Of a stretch of 64,000 nt of DNA, positions 62,634 through 64,000 are shown one piece after another (within the stretch, counting starts at the first letter, position 1; every line of letters begins with the position of its first letter). Made by a program: the position numbers and the translations under genes. The DNA lies in the NCBI RefSeq assembly GCF_019931195.1, contig NZ_JAIOUO010000007.1, positions 62,001-126,000 of the forward strand, written 5' to 3'. The notes below the pieces were generated by a model that saw only the letters and a program-made list of their open reading frames with translations, was not told the origin of the DNA and made no database searches. The DNA is from Marinobacter sp. F4216 (GTDB lineage Bacteria; Pseudomonadota; Gammaproteobacteria; Pseudomonadales; Oleiphilaceae).

Positions 62634-64000
62634 ATGGCGAAAAAAGACTCCTCCGGCACGCGCGAAGGCGTATTCAAGGTCCATTCTTCCTACCAGCCGG
62701 CCGGCGATCAGCCCAAAGCGATCGAAGGCCTGGTGGATGGTATTGATTCAGGCCTGGCTCATCAGACCCTCTTGGGGGTGACTGGGTCTGGCAAGACCTT
62801 CACGGTTGCCAATGTGGTGGAGCAGGTGCAGCGTCCAACCATCATTATGGCCCACAACAAGACGCTGGCAGCGCAGCTTTACGGCGAGTTCAAGGAGTTC
62901 TTCCCGAACAATGCGGTTGAGTACTTCGTGTCTTACTACGACTACTACCAGCCGGAAGCCTATGTGCCGTCATCGGATACGTTCATCGAGAAGGACGCCT
63001 CCATCAATGAGCACATTGAGCAGATGCGTCTCTCTGCCACTAAGGCTTTGTTGGAGCGGCCGGACGCCATCATTGTAGCGACGGTGTCCTCGATCTACGG
63101 CCTGGGGGATCCCCAGTCTTACCTGAAGATGATGTTGCACCTGGATCGGGGTGACCAGATTGACCAGCGCTACATCCTGCGCCGTCTCGCCGAGCTGCAG
63201 TACACCCGTAACGACATTGAGTTTCACCGAGCCAATTACCGGGTGCGCGGTGATGTGATTGATGTGTTTCCGGCAGAATCCGAGAAAGAAGCGATCCGTA
63301 TAGAGCTGTTCGACGATGAGGTGGAAAACCTCAGTTATTTCGATCCGCTCACCGGGGAAGTGCTTCGTCGCGTTCCAAGGGTCACGATTTATCCGAAGTC
63401 CCACTATGTAACACCCCGGCAGACCGTGCTGGATGCGGTTGAGCATATCAAGGTTGAGTTGGAAGAGCGCCTGAAACAGTTACGGGATAACAACCGCCTG
63501 GTAGAGGCTCAGCGTCTTGAAGAGCGGACCCGATACGACATGGAGATGATGCTGGAACTGGGGTACTGCAATGGCATTGAGAACTACTCCCGCTACCTGT
63601 CCGGTCGGCGTCCGGGAGAGGCCCCGCCAACATTGTTCGACTATTTGCCACCTAATGCCTTGCTGGTGGTGGACGAATCCCACGTCACCATTCCCCAGAT
63701 CGGTGCCATGTACAAGGGTGACCGATCCCGCAAGGAAACCCTGGTCGAATATGGTTTTCGATTGCCATCGGCGCTGGATAACCGCCCGATGCGATTCGAA
63801 GAATGGGAACGCATTGCCCCGCAAATGATCTTTGTCTCAGCAACCCCTGCGGATTATGAGGCTAACCACGCGGGGCAGGTGGTTGAACAGGTGGTTCGCC
63901 CCACCGGGTTGCTGGACCCCGAGATTGAGGTTCGGCCTGCGTCCACACAGGTGGATGATTTGCTGTCAGAAATCCATGCTCGCCTGGAGGTAAAGGAGCG
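62634..64000 (+). CDS. uvrB: UvrABC system protein B, 3' end outside window
   Basis: Helicase-like damage verifier of nucleotide excision repair. About 455 residues are visible: [20 protein letters not shown]-loop [10 protein letters not shown] at 48-57, [19 protein letters not shown], the beta-hairpin [20 protein letters not shown], and [24 protein letters not shown] box. The ATG at 62634 follows ACTCAAGG-like weak signal. No CTG-N10-CAG LexA box is found in the 195 bp upstream. A short in-frame ATG at 62592 lies in another frame and is ignored. Confidence 0.95.
   Translation, partial: MAKKDSSGTREGVFKVHSSYQPAGDQPKAIEGLVDGIDSGLAHQTLLGVTGSGKTFTVANVVEQVQRPTIIMAHNKTLAAQLYGEFKEFFPNNAVEYFVSYYDYYQPEAYVPSSDTFIEKDASINEHIEQMRLSATKALLERPDAIIVATVSSIYGLGDPQSYLKMMLHLDRGDQIDQRYILRRLAELQYTRNDIEFHRANYRVRGDVIDVFPAESEKEAIRIELFDDEVENLSYFDPLTGEVLRRVPRVTIYPKSHYVTPRQTVLDAVEHIKVELEERLKQLRDNNRLVEAQRLEERTRYDMEMMLELGYCNGIENYSRYLSGRRPGEAPPTLFDYLPPNALLVVDESHVTIPQIGAMYKGDRSRKETLVEYGFRLPSALDNRPMRFEEWERIAPQMIFVSATPADYEANHAGQVVEQVVRPTGLLDPEIEVRPASTQVDDLLSEIHARLEVKE

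Overview
The window looks like chromosome from a marine gammaproteobacterium close to Marinobacter. This is inferred from gene order (pepA-holC-valS-panE divergent from lptF-lptG; alaS-lysC-csrA followed by tRNA-Ser and tRNA-Arg; oadGAB; gyrA-serC-pheA-hisC-tyrA/aroA-cmk-rpsA-ihfB-lapA-lapB-pyrF), from family-level protein similarity and from moderately high GC. No database was searched. No rRNA, CRISPR array, prophage, transposase or plasmid function was seen. No stretch longer than about 300 bases lacks both a protein gene and an RNA gene.

Layout. 1-8.5 kb: a minus-strand housekeeping run (pepA, holC, valS, truncated panE) divergent from the LPS-export permease genes lptF/lptG, then an RDD membrane protein. 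8.6-13.5 kb: alaS, lysC and csrA, with good terminators, then one tRNA-Ser(GCU) and two identical tRNA-Arg(ACG). 13.6-19.8 kb: a small exported hypothetical protein, a DUF2058 protein, dbpA and the sodium-pumping oxaloacetate decarboxylase oadGAB. Next to oadB is a 100-bp element with 23-bp perfect inverted arms. 19.9-25.2 kb: the SOS mutagenesis cassette imuA-imuB-dnaE2 behind a LexA box.

25.3-42.5 kb is the accessory part. It holds a MerT/MerP-like pair in which one of each expected cysteine pair is missing. Next comes an apparent operon of DsrE protein, PLP decarboxylase and a cysteine synthase-glutaredoxin fusion, divergent from a winged-helix/TPR regulator. The MerT-like gene and the DsrE operon share a 27-bp gapped upstream motif at the same orientation and distance, and a near-identical leader, so they may form one regulon. 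Further on are a SARP-type regulator fused to an alpha/beta hydrolase, divergent from a second hydrolase and a methanethiol methyltransferase-like gene; the shared intergenic region carries an 11-bp-period direct repeat placed as in SARP-activated promoters. A PEP-CTERM-like exported protein with a CRP-like site, a DUF2845 protein, an OmpA lipoprotein with a DUF4398-like partner, and a YghU-type glutathione transferase follow.

42.5-64 kb: an FtsH paralogue translationally coupled to a small thiamine-binding-like protein, ggt, purU, gyrA, the serine/aromatic/histidine biosynthesis run ending in a TyrA-AroA fusion, cmk, rpsA, ihfB, lapA/lapB (which couple to LPS control), pyrF, tRNA-Asn, an aspartate aminotransferase and the start of uvrB.
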